A stretch of 13,005 nucleotides of DNA from an uncultured Eubacteriales bacterium (GCA_900547135.1 URFJ01000046.1:1-13005); one strand, 5' to 3'. Counted from the first letter of the stretch, positions 1 to 6,570 are shown. Numbers and translations: made by a program. Notes: generated by a model not told the origin, from the letters alone.

Positions 1-378
1 TCCTCCGGTTCCCGCTCCCATCCCCTTCTGCCCTAGCATCGAGCTTAGAATGGACATGGGGTTGCCCTGACCTTGCCCCATCATAGGAGTGCTGGGAACA
101 TTGGGTACTCCTGCTCCTGCCGATGATTTTGCCGCCTCGGGTTCAGACCTTGGACTTGAAGGATTGAGCCGCACTCCCATTGACTCGGCTATTTTCATCC
201 TCTCCGCTGGCGCTACAAAGGGCTCCATTGAGTTTAGGAACCGTTTCAGCTGCTCCACGCCTTGTTCTGAACGTATCCTTCTTGCCATCAAAAGAGCAGG
301 CGATGCTTCTTCGATGATATCCGGTTTGACTGGCATAGGTTTTGAAGCCGGTACGCTGTTAGGTGCCATCCTCTGCAT
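1..378 (-). CDS. Hypothetical protein, Gly/Met/Gln-rich C-terminus (partial)
   Basis: The reading frame is open from an ATG at 378 to the window edge, so the C-terminus is missing (126 residues seen). AGGAGA lies just upstream of the ATG and fixes the start. The visible protein has a Pro-rich N-terminus, a predicted helical stretch at about residues 20-70 containing FLNSMEPF and KIAESM, and then a low-complexity tail rich in Gly, Met, Ser and Gln. There is no signal peptide or membrane segment. It is divergent from the gene at 494 and shares a helical motif with it (FLN-x3-P followed by K-x2-E). I do not recognise the family. That it is a real gene rests on the ribosome binding site, the long open frame and the shared motif. 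Confidence 0.7.
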   Translation of the reverse strand, partial: MQRMAPNSVPASKPMPVKPDIIEEASPALLMARRIRSEQGVEQLKRFLNSMEPFVAPAERMKIAESMGVRLNPSSPRSEPEAAKSSAGAGVPNVPSTPMMGQGQGNPMSILSSMLGQKGMGAGTGG

Positions 379-493
379 TGTAGTCTCCTGTCCGTGCTTA
401 GCACGATGTTATGCTTTATTATATGCGGCATTTTTTGATAAGTTCGCACAGCATGGATATCCGCGTGCATATTATTGTCAAAGAGGTGATTTT

Positions 494-769
494 ATGAAAC
501 GCAGTCTTAAGAACATGGGTAATAATGATCCCGTTACACAGCAGCATGGCACTGGAAATCAGGACACTCAGGACATTACCGATGTAATCAACCGCTATTC
601 TGACAACTCGCCAGACGAGCTGTTAGGCGAGCTGATGAACGCAAAGCAGGCTGGGCAAATCAACGACGCCGATATGCAAAATTTTTTGAATACGGTTTCC
701 CCCATGCTGTCCAGTCAGCAGCTTGCAAAGCTCAATGAGGTAATACAGCAGCTGTATCAGGGGCAATAA
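494..769 (+). CDS. Small hypothetical helical protein (91 aa)
   Basis: The frame is also open upstream of 494, but that part lies antisense to the divergent gene. The ATG at 494 follows an AGAGGTGA ribosome binding site and is the likely start. The protein is soluble and acidic, with a polar, Gln/Asn-rich N-terminus (about 1-30) and a helical C-terminal domain (about 30-88) with DELLGELM, FLNTVSPML and KLNEVIQQL. It carries no signal peptide or membrane segment. The C-terminal helix pair resembles the partial gene on the other strand, which suggests the two products are distant paralogues and may act together. The membrane protein gene at 866 is 96 bp downstream and could be co-transcribed. 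Function unknown. Confidence 0.75.
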   Translation: MKRSLKNMGNNDPVTQQHGTGNQDTQDITDVINRYSDNSPDELLGELMNAKQAGQINDADMQNFLNTVSPMLSSQQLAKLNEVIQQLYQGQ

Positions 770-865
770 TCCCTCAGCTTTAGCTAATAATAGCCCGGTA
801 ATCCGGAATATAGCCGTCGCTTCCAGCATAAGCATATCCCAAAAGGGACAGGGAGCGTATGATAT

Positions 866-1264
866 ATGAGAGGCACAAGACCCTCCAATGAATCCGGCTG
901 TAGCATAATACCCCAGCTGATAAAAGCTGGCCTTATAGCCTCTGTGCTGAGCATAGCGCTGATAGTACTTTTTGCTGTCGCGCTGCAGCAATCGTGGCTG
1001 GGCGACGACAGCATAGCGGTGGCAACATCGGTTATAAAGGTCCTGGGCGCCGCGCTTGCTTCGTTCATAATAACAAGAAAGTGCAAAAACCGCGCATGGG
1101 TGTACGGGGCGCTCGCCGGCATTGTCTATGCCCTGATGGCCTTCGCAATCTTCTCAGCGCTGTCGGGCACATTTTCCATAACCCTGGCGCTGCTGTGCGA
1201 TATGGCAATTGGCGCTCTGTCCGGAATGCTTACGGCCATGATAATAAAGGCGTTGATGGGATAA
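866..1264 (+). CDS. TIGR04086/DUF3792-type small membrane protein
   Basis: The product has 132 residues and four hydrophobic segments at about 18-40, 50-71, 78-99 and 103-130, with little outside them. Length and four-helix layout match the TIGR04086 (DUF3792, YrzE-like) membrane proteins of Bacilli and Clostridia, whose function is unknown. GGGAG at 851-855 sits about ten bases before the ATG at 866. A nearer ATG at 859 runs into a stop after ten codons, so it is excluded. The basic loop between helices 2 and 3 (RKCKNR) is probably cytoplasmic. A bidirectional terminator follows. Family assignment is by overall pattern, not by a catalytic motif. Confidence 0.75.
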   Translation: MRGTRPSNESGCSIIPQLIKAGLIASVLSIALIVLFAVALQQSWLGDDSIAVATSVIKVLGAALASFIITRKCKNRAWVYGALAGIVYALMAFAIFSALSGTFSITLALLCDMAIGALSGMLTAMIIKALMG

Positions 1265-1302
1265 CTGGAGCCGCGTTACACTAGGATACCCGCTGCAATA
1301 AC

Positions 1303-1335
1303 AAAAGGAGCTGAGCGCGCCTCAGCCCCTTTTTT
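1303..1335. terminator. Bidirectional rho-independent terminator
   Basis: A GC-rich stem (GCTGAG pairing with CTCAGC, extended by GG/CC across one mismatch) is flanked by AAAA on the left and a T6 run on the right. It lies between the convergent membrane-protein gene and yebC, so it can end transcription in both directions. Confidence 0.85.
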
Positions 1336-1342
1336 GCTTTAT

Positions 1343-2092
1343 TCATTCCTCATCTTCCTCTTCGGGAAGCACCGCGTTATGATAGACCTCCTGAACGTCG
1401 TCATTGTCTTCAAGTCTTTCAAGCAGGCGCTCCACCTTCTGAACCATTTCAGGATCTGAGGATATGTCAACCGTGTTTTGGGGTATCATGCTCAACTCAG
1501 CCGAAAGGAATCCATACCCGGCGGACTCGAGGGCCTCCCGCACCGCTGAAAAATCTGACACCGAAGTATATACCTCGTATACATCATCCTGCGGTATAAA
1601 GTCCTCCGCTCCAGCGTCAAGCGCGGCCATCATAAGCTCATCCTCATCTATTGACGCGCTTCTTTCGATTATCATCACCCCACGCTTATCAAACATCCAG
1701 CCTACGCACCCCGACGAACCCATGGAGCCGCCGTTTTTATCAAATATATGGCGTACATCCGCTGCTGTGCGGTTCCTATTGTCAGTAACCACCTCTACGA
1801 TTACAGCCGTTCCTCCTGGTCCATAACCCTCGTAGGTTATCTCCTCGTAATTCACGCTGCCAAGCTCGCCCGCCGCCTTCTTAATAGAACGGGAAATATT
1901 GTCGTTTGGCATATTGCTTGCTTTCGCCTTTGCAATTACATCCCTAAGCTTGGAGTTGTTTGACGGGTCTGAACCGCCTTCTTTGACCGCAATGGCAATC
2001 TCACGACCGATTTTTGTAAAAATTTTACCGCGCTGAGCATCAGTCTTTTCCTTTTTATTTTTAATATTTGCCCACTTAGAATGACCCGACAT
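1343..2092 (-). CDS. yebC: YebC/PmpR family protein (TACO1-like)
   Basis: The product has 249 residues, the usual family length. The N-terminus MSGHSKWANIK, then KIFTKIGREI, the DP-x2-N-x2-LR segment near residue 43 and the Asn-rich MPNDNI motif are hallmarks of YebC. The middle (TYEGYGPGG) and the acidic C-terminus ending in Glu/Asp repeats also fit. The family was annotated as transcriptional regulators; later work on bacterial members and mitochondrial TACO1 points to a role at the ribosome, helping translation of difficult (for example proline-rich) stretches. Which role applies here cannot be read from the sequence. AGGAGGT eight bases before the ATG fixes the start, and a good promoter lies upstream. 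It is cytoplasmic and appears monocistronic. Confidence 0.97.
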   Translation of the reverse strand: MSGHSKWANIKNKKEKTDAQRGKIFTKIGREIAIAVKEGGSDPSNNSKLRDVIAKAKASNMPNDNISRSIKKAAGELGSVNYEEITYEGYGPGGTAVIVEVVTDNRNRTAADVRHIFDKNGGSMGSSGCVGWMFDKRGVMIIERSASIDEDELMMAALDAGAEDFIPQDDVYEVYTSVSDFSAVREALESAGYGFLSAELSMIPQNTVDISSDPEMVQKVERLLERLEDNDDVQEVYHNAVLPEEEDEE

Positions 2093-2141
2093 TATGCTAC
2101 CTCCTAATTATATAGCTATAAAGCGCCGTTAACGCCTAATA

Positions 2142-2170
2142 ATTATATACCACATTATTAATTTACACAA
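2142..2170 (-). promoter_or_regulatory. Sigma-A promoter of yebC
   Basis: On the minus strand TTGTGT (2170-2165) and TATAAT (2147-2142) are separated by 17 bp. The predicted start leaves a leader of about 45 nt to the yebC ATG. Confidence 0.65.
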
Positions 2171-2228
2171 CAATAAGTTTAAGCGGCAAGTTATTAAGCT
2201 GCGAGAACTGGCTCATCCAACTCTACCC

Positions 2229-2807
2229 TTATGGCTTGTCGACTGGAAGCAATTCCAACTCCTCAAGCTTTGCCCTCACCGACTGAAAATCTTCCCATGA
2301 CGCCCTCTTTTTTGCCGGATCCCTGAGAAGCGCCGCCGGATGATAGGTCGGAATTATGTATACACCCTTGCTTTGCTTCCATTCGCCGCGGTCGCGGGTG
2401 ATCCTTATCTTGGGGTCATATATGTATTTCGACGCTACCGCACCCAAGCACACTATGACCTTGGGCTTTACAAGCGCAACCTGGGCCCTCAAGTATGGCA
2501 AACAGGCCGCCGCCTCGTCGTCGTTCGGATTCCGGTTGCTCGGAGGACGGCACTTGACAATATTCGAAATGTACGCATTATCCCTGCTAAGGCCTATAGC
2601 TTCAAGCATTTTGTCAAGCAGCTTGCCAGCAGCGCCAACAAACGGAATCCCCTGCAGGTCCTCATCACGGCCTGGCCCTTCGCCGATGAACATTATCGGA
2701 GCTCTGGGGTTTCCGTCGCCTATCACCACATTGCTTCGTCCTGCGTGCAGACCGCATCTTTTGCATTCCTTCAGGCTTGAATATAAATCAGACCAAGCAT
2801 ACCTCAT
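2229..2807 (-). CDS. Uracil-DNA glycosylase, family 4 (4Fe-4S)
   Basis: This enzyme removes uracil from DNA arising from cytosine deamination or dUTP misincorporation, and so starts base excision repair. The 192-residue form has the family 4 motifs: GEGPGRDED (42-50) followed by GIPFVG, which build the uracil pocket and active site; NIVKCRPP-x-NRNP (82-94); and the HPA motif (156-158) of the DNA-intercalating loop. Cys15, Cys18, Cys86 and Cys102 fit the iron-sulfur cluster pattern. The frame continues 19 codons upstream, but that extension is an atypical hydrophobic stretch. The ATG at 2807 has GGTGGTG six bases before it and places CKRC at the normal distance from the N-terminus. It follows yebC's promoter region on the same strand but has its own gap of over 130 bp to yebC. 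Confidence 0.95.
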   Translation of the reverse strand: MRYAWSDLYSSLKECKRCGLHAGRSNVVIGDGNPRAPIMFIGEGPGRDEDLQGIPFVGAAGKLLDKMLEAIGLSRDNAYISNIVKCRPPSNRNPNDDEAAACLPYLRAQVALVKPKVIVCLGAVASKYIYDPKIRITRDRGEWKQSKGVYIIPTYHPAALLRDPAKKRASWEDFQSVRAKLEELELLPVDKP

Positions 2808-2925
2808 GCATAGCACCACCATATAAAAGGTAATTGATATTAACGCTATTACACATAATATCATACACAGCCTTGGATTTAAAGCCGTTGATCAAGCTAT
2901 CCTAAACGTTTTTCCTCATTTCGAA

Positions 2926-2954
2926 TTGATTTCGCGCTATATGGGCTATATAAT
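2926..2954 (+). promoter_or_regulatory. Sigma-A promoter of the P-loop kinase gene
   Basis: TTGATT (2926-2931), a 17 bp spacer and a perfect TATAAT (2949-2954). It implies an untranslated leader of about 130 nt before the ATG at 3093. Confidence 0.75.
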
Positions 2955-3033
2955 ATAATTGAAGGGGTTTTTATGTACATAACATTTCTATATAATAACA
3001 ACAGGATTCGTTGAACGCTATGGTTCATGCTTT

Positions 3034-3058
3034 GGGCCTGATTTTTCAGGCCTGTTTT
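3034..3058 (+). promoter_or_regulatory. Leader hairpin with short T tract
   Basis: Inside the leader of the gene at 3093, GGCCTGA (3035-3041) pairs with TCAGGCC (3046-3052) around a TTTT loop and is followed by GTTTTA. It could be a weak attenuator or an mRNA stabiliser. No competing antiterminator is obvious. Confidence 0.4.
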
Positions 3059-3092
3059 ACCTACAAACCAGTTATATTAAGGAGTGTTAGCC

Positions 3093-3743
3093 ATGAAAAT
3101 TGAAAACAACATACTCGCGGAAGGATTAAAAAATGTTCTATTCATAAGCGGCGGGGCGTATGGCGGAAAGACGACAATGGCTAAAATGCTTCAACAGAAG
3201 TATGGATTTGTCCGTTACCGCGAGGGCGATATGTGGGACGGACACATGGCATATGCGCGGCCAACCTCCCAGCCTGCAATGTGTCACGATAGAAGTCTGG
3301 ACTGGAGTGGTTTTTATAGCCAGCCTGCCGACAGATATCATCAATGGCTGGACACCATCGTAAGGGAAGAAGCCGAGATGGCAATTATAGATCTAATAAA
3401 ACTTTCCCATTCACAGCGGGTCGTAGCCGATGTGATGATCCCCCCTGATATGCTTAAGGAAATAGCCGGCTACAGACAGGTCGTGCTCCTGTTTGCCTTT
3501 GTTGAGATGAAGCGAGCGCATTACTTTGACAGGGAGGATAAAAGGCCTGTATTCAACCACATAATGTCCATGCCCAATCCAGAAAAAACGCTGGAAAACG
3601 TGCTTAATGCCCTGACGTATGAAGGCGAAAAGGAGATACAGGCGTTTTACAGCAGCGGTTTTAAATGCATAATGAGATCCCCCGACAGGTCAGTTGGTGA
3701 AACGTTCAATGAAATTGAGCGGCATTTCGGGCTATTGAGCTAA
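3093..3743 (+). CDS. P-loop kinase/NTPase, substrate unknown
   Basis: The product has 216 residues. Walker A is GGAYGGKTT (20-28), directly after a hydrophobic strand (VLFISG), as in nucleoside and shikimate kinases. VVADVMIP (about 110-117) fits the next core strand, and FDREDKRP (about 148-155) supplies the basic residues of a lid. WSGFYSQPADRYHQWL (71-86) is probably the substrate region. There is no signal peptide or membrane helix, so it should be cytoplasmic. AAGGAG ends eight bases before the ATG at 3093; a GTG at 3084 overlaps that site and is an unlikely start. It has its own promoter and a strong hairpin after the stop. I recognise the fold but not the substrate. Confidence 0.85.
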   Translation: MKIENNILAEGLKNVLFISGGAYGGKTTMAKMLQQKYGFVRYREGDMWDGHMAYARPTSQPAMCHDRSLDWSGFYSQPADRYHQWLDTIVREEAEMAIIDLIKLSHSQRVVADVMIPPDMLKEIAGYRQVVLLFAFVEMKRAHYFDREDKRPVFNHIMSMPNPEKTLENVLNALTYEGEKEIQAFYSSGFKCIMRSPDRSVGETFNEIERHFGLLS

Positions 3744-3757
3744 AAACTCCGGGATAA

Positions 3758-3784
3758 GGGGAGCCTGTTTTGAACAGGCTCCCC
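3758..3784. terminator. Strong hairpin between convergent genes
   Basis: A perfect 12 bp stem (GGGGAGCCTGTT with its complement) closes a 3-nt loop. There is no T run on either side, so termination is inferred from stem strength and from the position between convergent genes. Confidence 0.6.
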
Positions 3785-3818
3785 ATTCATATGCACCCGC
3801 AAATTTAGAATACTTATA

Positions 3819-4124
3819 TTATACGTAAATCCTCAGCATCGAATTCATCTCGTAATGGGTAGGCTTATAGTTGCGCTTGACATACCTCGCCTTTTCATCG
3901 CTGTTTTTGAGCGGCCCGTCGTTCAGCCAGTCGACGAACGCGTCGCCCTCGAAATCAAGTATCCTGCTCCCCTCCTCGTCAATAATCCAGTAACCATGGT
4001 CGTTCTCCGGATTGTATATCCATTTAACAAATTCATCGTTATAATACGAATAATTATCCACTATTAAATCGGGACACTCTATAATATCCATGGTATTGTC
4101 CGAGAACAGCAAAAACCGTTTCAT
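3819..4124 (-). CDS. Immunity-like small protein, paralogue 1
   Basis: The product has 101 residues and is the most divergent of three tandem homologues. All share DI(I/V)ECP near residue 13, an HG-x-W segment in the middle, FVDWLN near residue 64, and KAR-x-VKR near residue 79. The protein is acidic and cytoplasmic, without a signal peptide. An ATG six bases upstream (4130) abuts the GGAGGG ribosome binding site, so the ATG at 4124 is preferred; it also gives exactly the length of paralogue 3. It is the last gene of the cassette that begins with a candidate toxin. Small acidic duplicated proteins in that position are typically immunity proteins, but this role is inferred, not shown. Confidence 0.75.
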   Translation of the reverse strand: MKRFLLFSDNTMDIIECPDLIVDNYSYYNDEFVKWIYNPENDHGYWIIDEEGSRILDFEGDAFVDWLNDGPLKNSDEKARYVKRNYKPTHYEMNSMLRIYV

Positions 4125-4162
4125 TAACATCCCTCCAAAGTTTCTTTAATTATAAACACAGA

Positions 4163-4471
4163 CTAAAAGTTTATCTTCGGCATATTCTTCACCTCTGACG
4201 GCAATGGATAATAATCGCGTTTGACAATCCGCGCCTTATCCCTGCCGCCTTTTAGCGGAACCGAGTTAAGCCAGTCAACAAATGTATCCGCGTTAAAGGA
4301 AATCCCCAGTTCAGCTTCTTCATCGGAAATTTTATAGCCGCCGGCTTTTTTGCGGCATTCTACCCTCCATGCATCAAATTCCCTCTGATAATGCGCCAGG
4401 TTTTCCACAATAGACTCGGGGCACTCGACTATATCGGCGTCATAGCCCCAATAAAGCATAATCCTAGTCAT
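4163..4471 (-). CDS. Immunity-like small protein, paralogue 2
   Basis: The product has 102 residues and starts MTRIMLYWGYD. GGGGAG about six bases before the ATG at 4471 sets the start; the frame extends 14 codons further but with no better site. The first 35 and last 50 residues are almost identical to paralogue 3, at DNA level too. The centre (about residues 36-56) is unrelated: the HG-x-W and ID-x-EG elements shared by paralogues 1 and 3 are lost and replaced by a basic stretch (CRKKAGGYK). This looks like a specificity region that has been exchanged or has diverged fast. A separate promoter may lie in the 119 bp gap upstream. Immunity role inferred. Confidence 0.78.
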   Translation of the reverse strand: MTRIMLYWGYDADIVECPESIVENLAHYQREFDAWRVECRKKAGGYKISDEEAELGISFNADTFVDWLNSVPLKGGRDKARIVKRDYYPLPSEVKNMPKINF

Positions 4472-4514
4472 GGATGCTCCCCTCTTTCCTCTTCGTTTAT
4501 CAACTCTGGACACC

Positions 4515-4542
4515 TATATATCATGGTGTTAACATCGTACAA
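4515..4542 (-). promoter_or_regulatory. Candidate promoter of paralogue 2
   Basis: On the minus strand TTGTAC (4542-4537), a 16 bp spacer and TATATA (4520-4515), about 40 bp before the ATG at 4471. It would let paralogues 2 and 1 be expressed independently of the toxin-like gene. Confidence 0.45.
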
Positions 4543-4543
4543 T

Positions 4544-4571
4544 AAAAAACGTTAATTACATCCCCCGATGT
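4544..4571 (-). terminator. Weak terminator-like hairpin after paralogue 3
   Basis: On the minus strand ACATC and GATGT form a 5 bp stem around GGGG, followed after eight bases by T6. The stem is weak, so it may only attenuate read-through from the upstream cassette. Confidence 0.3.
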
Positions 4572-4590
4572 TTTTATTTATAACCGTAGA

Positions 4591-4896
4591 CTAAAAGTTT
4601 ATCTTTGGCATATTCTTCACCTCTGACGGCAATGGATAATAATCGCGTTTGACAATCCGCGCCTTATCCTTGCCGCCTTTAAGCGGAACCGCGTTAAGCC
4701 AGTCAACAAATGTATCCGCGTTAAAGGAAAGGCCTGACTCTCCTTCACTATCTATAACCCAACAACCATGATTATTGTCCCGATTAGACATCCATGCATC
4801 GAATTCCCTCTGGTAATGCGAAAGGTTTTCCGCAATAGACTCGGGGCACTCGACTATATCGGCGTCATAGCCCCAATAAAGCATAATCCTCGTCAT
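4591..4896 (-). CDS. Immunity-like small protein, paralogue 3
   Basis: The product has 101 residues and is the first of the three paralogues to be transcribed. Its ATG overlaps the stop of the subtilisin-like gene (ATGA), so the two are translationally coupled, and GGAGGGG lies inside the end of that gene. It has the full set of shared elements: DIVECP, HG-x-W, ID-x-EG, FVDWLN and KARIVKR. It is acidic and soluble, with no signal peptide. Tight coupling to a secreted or membrane protein pair suggests a partner stoichiometrically tied to them, as immunity proteins often are. The family is not one I can name. Confidence 0.8.
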   Translation of the reverse strand: MTRIMLYWGYDADIVECPESIAENLSHYQREFDAWMSNRDNNHGCWVIDSEGESGLSFNADTFVDWLNAVPLKGGKDKARIVKRDYYPLPSEVKNMPKINF

Positions 4897-5597
4897 GAAT
4901 GCTCCCTCCCCTCCTTTTCATTTATATCTTTAATCATAGTAACTATGTTTAAGTAGGAATTGCCGCTATACACGCTAATCCCCTCCTGATTAAAAACGAG
5001 AATCTGTGATGAAGTATATGAAGTATCTGTGGGTTTATATTCTATCCTGCGGTCAATCCCGCTGGCATATACGCCTTCGTACATGGCCGGATAGTCGGCA
5101 ATGCTGCTGAAGCGATTGTTATAACTTGCGTATATTCTGATATCGGGATGGTTTAAAACCCACTCCCTTAACTCTTCGCTATAGTATGGCGAACTTAAGC
5201 TAAGGCATACATAACCTATCCCATTAACGGCCATCCAGTCCAGCGCTTCTATTATGGCTGACGAGCTTATCATACCGTCCTCATCTGCAGCGCAGTAGTA
5301 GTATAGCTTATTATAATAGCATATGTCTCCAAGAAAGTTAAGCATATCATCGCCATGCGTAGGCGCGCCGGCTCTGTTGGCGACATTTCCAGCCAATACT
5401 ACCTCGTCGCCATAGGTACCGTTAAGCCAAGTATCTATAACTCCAATTACACCATGAAGCTCTGTCCTTTCAGTTATTATAACGTAACTCCGCGTTATAA
5501 TAACAGCAAGTATTCCTAGTAATAGTATTATGCCAGTACCTATAGTAACAACAAGCTTATATGATTTTTTGTTTTTGGATTGAATGTTCTTTTCCAT
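4893..5597 (-). CDS. Membrane-anchored subtilisin-like (S8) mini-protein
   Basis: The product has 234 residues: a basic N-terminus, one membrane helix (about 14-36) and an outside domain. The domain follows the subtilase order. GVIDTW (catalytic Asp55) comes first, then PTHGDDM (His81, in place of the usual HGTHVA), ADEDGMISSSAIIEALDW, the strand YVCLSLSSP, YASYNN where the oxyanion Asn falls, YPAMYEGVYASGI, and finally SGNSYLN (Ser214, in place of GTSMA). Only 20 residues follow the Ser and no propeptide is seen, so it is far shorter than normal S8 proteases. It may be a processing enzyme or an inactive relative. The ATG at 5597 lies eight bases after the upstream stop and has a weak ribosome binding site; an ATG at 5636 inside the upstream gene is less likely. 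Confidence 0.75.
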   Translation of the reverse strand: MEKNIQSKNKKSYKLVVTIGTGIILLLGILAVIITRSYVIITERTELHGVIGVIDTWLNGTYGDEVVLAGNVANRAGAPTHGDDMLNFLGDICYYNKLYYYCAADEDGMISSSAIIEALDWMAVNGIGYVCLSLSSPYYSEELREWVLNHPDIRIYASYNNRFSSIADYPAMYEGVYASGIDRRIEYKPTDTSYTSSQILVFNQEGISVYSGNSYLNIVTMIKDINEKEGREHS

Positions 5598-5605
5598 AAA
5601 AACAA

Positions 5606-6439
5606 TCAAACATCGTAGTAGGGCAATCCATACCATGCATGAGCGCCGTTCCTGTTTGCCGTATGATAATGATTAAAAGTAAACTTTTTTGGCTTACGGT
5701 GTGCTTCATCATGCGTATAACCTAGGCCTGTATTGCTTACTGCCGATCTTGCGTTTGTGCTATAGAATGTATAAATGTTTTGACCATAAGCTACTCTATT
5801 TGTAGCAGACGTTTTTGAAATGCTATTGTATAGTGCCACAAATATCGTGTTGCTGCCCAAATATGCCCTGTAATATTTTGATATATAGGAATTCTCCTTG
5901 ATCTTTTCGATCACTCTGGGCACAGCGTAATATACTATTCCTCCAATGATGACGGTCAGAAGCAATCCAAGTAGAATCTTCAGAAGCAAAAGCAAACTTA
6001 TGCCGCCTCCGATAACTATTGACGCTTGGCCTGTGTATACGTCCGGTATTATCTCATCATATGAAGTATATGTTTTTACTTTTGCACCATTTTCATTCCA
6101 TACTTCAACATTGACCTTTTCTTTGGATAAATCGGATATTTCCAATACGTAGTTTTCTTTGCATTTATTATCATTATTATATGCGTAGGCGCCACAGGTG
6201 CCGTCACTATTCAGGGTAAGCTTGCCATCGTGCTCTCCTTTAGCCTCTATGGTTATAGTTCCAATATCCGATATCCTTACTGAAAAATCAATTCCTTCAT
6301 ATGTTACTACTTCATTATAAATATAAGACTTATTGTCGCCCGATAAATCCTCAATTATTTCGGTGGCATTGGTTGACGTTATAAATATTGAGAATGCCAA
6401 TATTAACGCGATAATTACTATTAGTTTTTTAGCTTTCAT
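5606..6439 (-). CDS. Secreted/membrane protein with candidate C-terminal toxin domain
   Basis: The product has 277 residues. A signal peptide (1 to about 25, with a likely cut after TSTNA) is followed by an outside beta-rich region with two cysteines (82, 93) that could form a disulfide. A long Gly/Leu/Ile membrane hairpin or helix spans about 139-172. The C-terminal 80 residues (about 195-277) contain YGQNIYTFYSTNA, GLGYTHDEAH, NHYH and HAWYGLPY. Closely spaced His residues near the end, and a domain boundary after a linker, are typical of polymorphic toxin tips. AAGGAG seven bases before the ATG at 6439 sets the start. It heads the cassette with the subtilisin-like gene and three immunity-like genes and is AT-rich. 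It may belong near the SAR2788-type putative toxins, but I am unsure of this. Confidence 0.7.
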   Translation of the reverse strand: MKAKKLIVIIALILAFSIFITSTNATEIIEDLSGDNKSYIYNEVVTYEGIDFSVRISDIGTITIEAKGEHDGKLTLNSDGTCGAYAYNNDNKCKENYVLEISDLSKEKVNVEVWNENGAKVKTYTSYDEIIPDVYTGQASIVIGGGISLLLLLKILLGLLLTVIIGGIVYYAVPRVIEKIKENSYISKYYRAYLGSNTIFVALYNSISKTSATNRVAYGQNIYTFYSTNARSAVSNTGLGYTHDEAHRKPKKFTFNHYHTANRNGAHAWYGLPYYDV

Positions 6440-6470
6440 TATTTTTCTCCTTTTTAATATATTGCTTACA

Positions 6471-6499
6471 AGTCTAAAAGACAACGCATCCTATGTCAA
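6471..6499 (-). promoter_or_regulatory. Sigma-A promoter of the toxin-like cassette
   Basis: On the minus strand a perfect TTGACA (6499-6494), a 17 bp spacer and TAGACT (6476-6471), about 30 bp before the ATG at 6439. There is no other promoter of this quality between the first three genes of the cassette. Confidence 0.75.
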
Positions 6500-6570
6500 T
6501 ACTATTTAGTTATTCTTTGTAATTAATATTTGTTAACACTTATGATATCACTTACTCATACTTAACTCGT

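Noticed and set aside
89..493. N-terminal extension of the plus-strand frame that ends at 769
   Set aside because: It lies wholly antisense to the minus-strand gene at 1-378 and the intergenic gap; the ribosome binding site supports the start at 494.
623..1122. Two overlapping minus-strand frames over the small helical gene and the membrane protein gene
   Set aside because: No ribosome binding sites, odd composition, and both are shadows of better supported plus-strand genes.
2340..2826. Two plus-strand frames of about 150 codons opposite the uracil-DNA glycosylase
   Set aside because: They are antisense to a gene with complete family motifs.
2808..2864. Hydrophobic 19-residue extension of the uracil-DNA glycosylase
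   Set aside because: It is outside the normal family length, has no ribosome binding site, and a better start exists at 2807.
4150..4900. Repeated DNA as a possible CRISPR or integron-type array
   Set aside because: The repeats are long, just two in number and coincide with homologous coding sequences; this is gene duplication.
5598..5636. Upstream ATG for the subtilisin-like gene
   Set aside because: It overlaps the C-terminus of the toxin-like gene by 31 bp and adds a hydrophobic stretch before the basic N-terminus; the ATG at 5597 gives a normal anchor topology.
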